Notes under the pieces: generated by a model | What the model saw: the letters and a program-made list of their open reading frames with translations, nothing else | Told to the model about the DNA's origin: nothing | Database searches by the model: none | Translations under genes and position numbers: made by a program | Assembly: GCA_905209865.1 (NCBI GenBank) | Contig: CAJLUP010000073.1 | Span: 1-9,070 of the forward strand | Direction of reading: 5' to 3' | DNA: 9,070 nt | Origin: an uncultured Lachnospiraceae bacterium | GTDB taxonomy: Bacteria > Bacillota > Clostridia > Lachnospirales > Lachnospiraceae | Shown here: in pieces, positions 7,778-9,070 of the stretch | Layout: each line of letters starts with the position of its first letter | Numbering within the stretch: the first letter of the stretch is position 1

Positions 7778-8959
7778 TTAAATCTGTTCGCCTCTGGCAT
7801 GTTTTTCCAAAAGTGCATGGATTTTATCTGTCGGATTCATTACGGAACCGATTGTAATATCGTGGTTCAGAGAATCGATAATCAATGCAAGGAATTTACT
7901 CATGTCAGCTTTGACAAAATATGGTTTTTCGTACAATTCTGCCGGAAGATATGTGAGGTTTGTTGTAATGACTTTATTGATATATCCTTTTTCGTAGTAT
8001 TCATCAAATTTTTCAAAACCTTCTGTGAACAATCCGAAAGTTGTACATACGAAAACACGGCCGGCATTTCGTTCTTTTAACTGTTTGGCAACATCAAGCA
8101 TACTTCCGCCTGAAGCGATCATATCGTCTACGATAATGACGTCTTTTCCCGAAACATCGTCTCCGAGGAATTCGTGAGCCACGATCGGGTTCTTGCCGTT
8201 GATGATCGTAGAGTAATCACGGCGTTTATAGAACATTCCCATGTCTACTCCGAGAACATTCGAAAAATAAACGGCGCGGTGCATCGCTCCTTCATCAGGA
8301 CTGATGATCATCAGATGGTCTTTGTCCGGAATGAGATCCGGGACAGCGCGAAACAGCGCTTTCATAAACTGATACGGCGGGTTGAAGCTGTCAAATCCGC
8401 TTAGAGGAATGGCATTTTGTACGCGGGGGTCATGCGCGTCAAACGTAATGATATTTGAAACGCCCATTGCGTTTAATTCTTCCAAAGCGAGCGCACAGTC
8501 AAGAGACTCACGTTTTGTACGTTTGTGCTGGCGGCTTTCATAGAGGAATGGCATGATGACGTTGATACGTTTTGCTTTTCCGGTTGCAGCGGAGATGATA
8601 CGTTTCAGATCCTGAAAATGATCATCAGGGGACATGTGATTCAACTGACCGCTGACAGTATAAGTCAGGTTGTGGTTGCATACGTCCGTCATGATGAAAA
8701 GATCTGTTCCGCGAATCGTTTCTTTGAGAAGGCCTTTTGCCTCTCCGGTGCCGAAACGGGGACAGCAGCAATCTACAAGATAGTTGTTAGATTTGTAATT
8801 TACATACAGGGGAGACTCGGATACTTCGTTGATCGTATTTTCACGGAAAGAAACAATATAATCATTTACTTTCTGTCCGAGCTCACGGCAGCTCTCCATC
8901 GCAACGAGCTTTAACGGTGCGGCAGGAAGAGTTTTTTCTAAAAGTTCGATGTTTGACAT
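7778..8959 (-). CDS. prs: Ribose-phosphate pyrophosphokinase, long divergent form
   Basis: The predicted reaction is ribose 5-phosphate plus ATP to PRPP plus AMP, feeding purine, pyrimidine, NAD, histidine and tryptophan synthesis in the cytoplasm. Recognisable family blocks, in order, are FGTGE (69-73, in place of FSDGE), ETIRGTDLFIM, MPFLYESRQHKR (136-147, the ATP-binding RQ region), FDAH (173-176, catalytic-type His), ISPDEGAMHRA (219-229), the basic YKRR loop (244-247) and the PRPP loop IIVDDMIASGGS (275-286). At 393 residues it is about 75 longer than the usual 310-320; the extra length lies both before the ATP-binding block and towards the C-terminus. The PRPP loop departs from the usual DDMIDTxGT, with Ala282 replacing Asp and serines replacing both threonines. 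ATG at 8959 has AGGAG 6 nt upstream. It is convergent to the ilvA operon and has its own promoter. A relative with changed activity is possible, but the retained KRR and His argue for a working enzyme. Confidence 0.85.
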   Translation of the reverse strand: MSNIELLEKTLPAAPLKLVAMESCRELGQKVNDYIVSFRENTINEVSESPLYVNYKSNNYLVDCCCPRFGTGEAKGLLKETIRGTDLFIMTDVCNHNLTYTVSGQLNHMSPDDHFQDLKRIISAATGKAKRINVIMPFLYESRQHKRTKRESLDCALALEELNAMGVSNIITFDAHDPRVQNAIPLSGFDSFNPPYQFMKALFRAVPDLIPDKDHLMIISPDEGAMHRAVYFSNVLGVDMGMFYKRRDYSTIINGKNPIVAHEFLGDDVSGKDVIIVDDMIASGGSMLDVAKQLKERNAGRVFVCTTFGLFTEGFEKFDEYYEKGYINKVITTNLTYLPAELYEKPYFVKADMSKFLALIIDSLNHDITIGSVMNPTDKIHALLEKHARGEQI

Positions 8960-8965
8960 AGTATT

Positions 8966-8970
8966 CTCCT
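8966..8970 (-). promoter_or_regulatory. Shine-Dalgarno site of prs
   Basis: On the minus strand AGGAG lies 6 nt before the ATG at 8957-8959, an optimal placement that supports this start and suggests efficient translation. Confidence 0.8.
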
Positions 8971-9004
8971 GTTGAATATAGTATAAATTGAGTTTTAAGT
9001 ACGA

Positions 9005-9021
9005 GTGCAGGAAAACTGCAC
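9005..9021 (-). other. Small hairpin in the prs 5' leader
   Basis: A perfect 6-bp stem (GTGCAG with CTGCAC on the minus strand) closes a 5-nt TTTTC loop. It falls inside the leader predicted from the promoter at 9041-9069, about 13 nt after the expected transcript start. No T-run follows directly, so it is not a terminator. It may protect the 5' end or bind a regulator; both are guesses. Confidence 0.45.
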
Positions 9022-9040
9022 ATGACTTTACAGCATTAGA

Positions 9041-9069
9041 ATCATACCATTTTTTACTTGGAAATTCAA
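9041..9069 (-). promoter_or_regulatory. Sigma-A-type promoter of prs (extended -10)
   Basis: On the minus strand a -35 element TTGAAT (9064-9069, 4 of 6 to consensus) is followed by an exact 17-bp spacer and -10 TATGAT (9041-9046, 5 of 6). TGG directly before the -10 supplies the extended TGn motif. The expected start is near 9034, giving a leader of roughly 75 nt to the prs ATG. Confidence 0.7.
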
Positions 9070-9070
9070 G

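Noticed and set aside
7649..8080. Plus-strand open frame of 143 codons running from the intergenic region into prs
   Set aside because: It crosses the bidirectional terminator and then lies antisense to the clear prs gene. It has no good ribosome site or recognisable motif, so it is most likely a chance frame.
8525..8914. Plus-strand open frame of 129 codons antisense to prs
   Set aside because: It lies wholly within the prs gene on the opposite strand, and no promoter, ribosome site or protein motif supports it.
8980..8985. TATACT on the minus strand as an alternative prs -10
   Set aside because: The hexamer 17 bp upstream is GCACTC, a poor -35, and the resulting leader would barely contain the ribosome site. 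The promoter at 9041-9069 is far better.

Overview
This is ordinary core-genome sequence from a low-to-moderate GC Firmicute, most likely a clostridial species and perhaps Lachnospiraceae. That placement is inferred from gene order (plsX, acpP, rnc, smc, ftsY), protein sequence style and AGGAG-type ribosome binding sites. No mobile element, CRISPR array, tRNA or rRNA is visible. No gene-free stretch exceeds 300 bases. I do not see a new multi-gene system.

Positions 1-7613 form one co-directional plus-strand run. It starts inside plsX (phospholipid precursor synthesis), followed by acpP (acyl carrier protein). A strong hairpin terminator lies between acpP and rnc (RNase III). Then come smc (chromosome condensation ATPase), ftsY (signal recognition particle receptor) and ilvA (threonine deaminase with a C-terminal ACT domain). 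Gaps are short (23, 100, 12 and 36 nt), and ftsY and ilvA overlap by 4 nt (ATGA). The acpP-rnc terminator may set a step-down between the lipid genes and the RNA, chromosome and secretion genes. The fabD and fabG genes found between plsX and acpP in Bacillus are absent here, and ilvA sits where ylxM-ffh often follows ftsY.

Positions 7614-7777 are a convergent intergenic region with a near-perfect inverted repeat, A-rich on the left and T-rich on the right, which should terminate transcription from both sides. The minus-strand gene at 7778-8959 is an unusually long, divergent ribose-phosphate pyrophosphokinase (prs). Its good AGGAG site, short leader with a small hairpin and extended -10 sigma-A-type promoter fill the window to its right end.

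The most notable points are modest: the altered PRPP-binding loop and extra length of the Prs protein, ilvA fused translationally to the end of the ftsY operon, the terminator hairpin in the rnc leader, and an 11-codon mini-ORF packed exactly between smc and ftsY.
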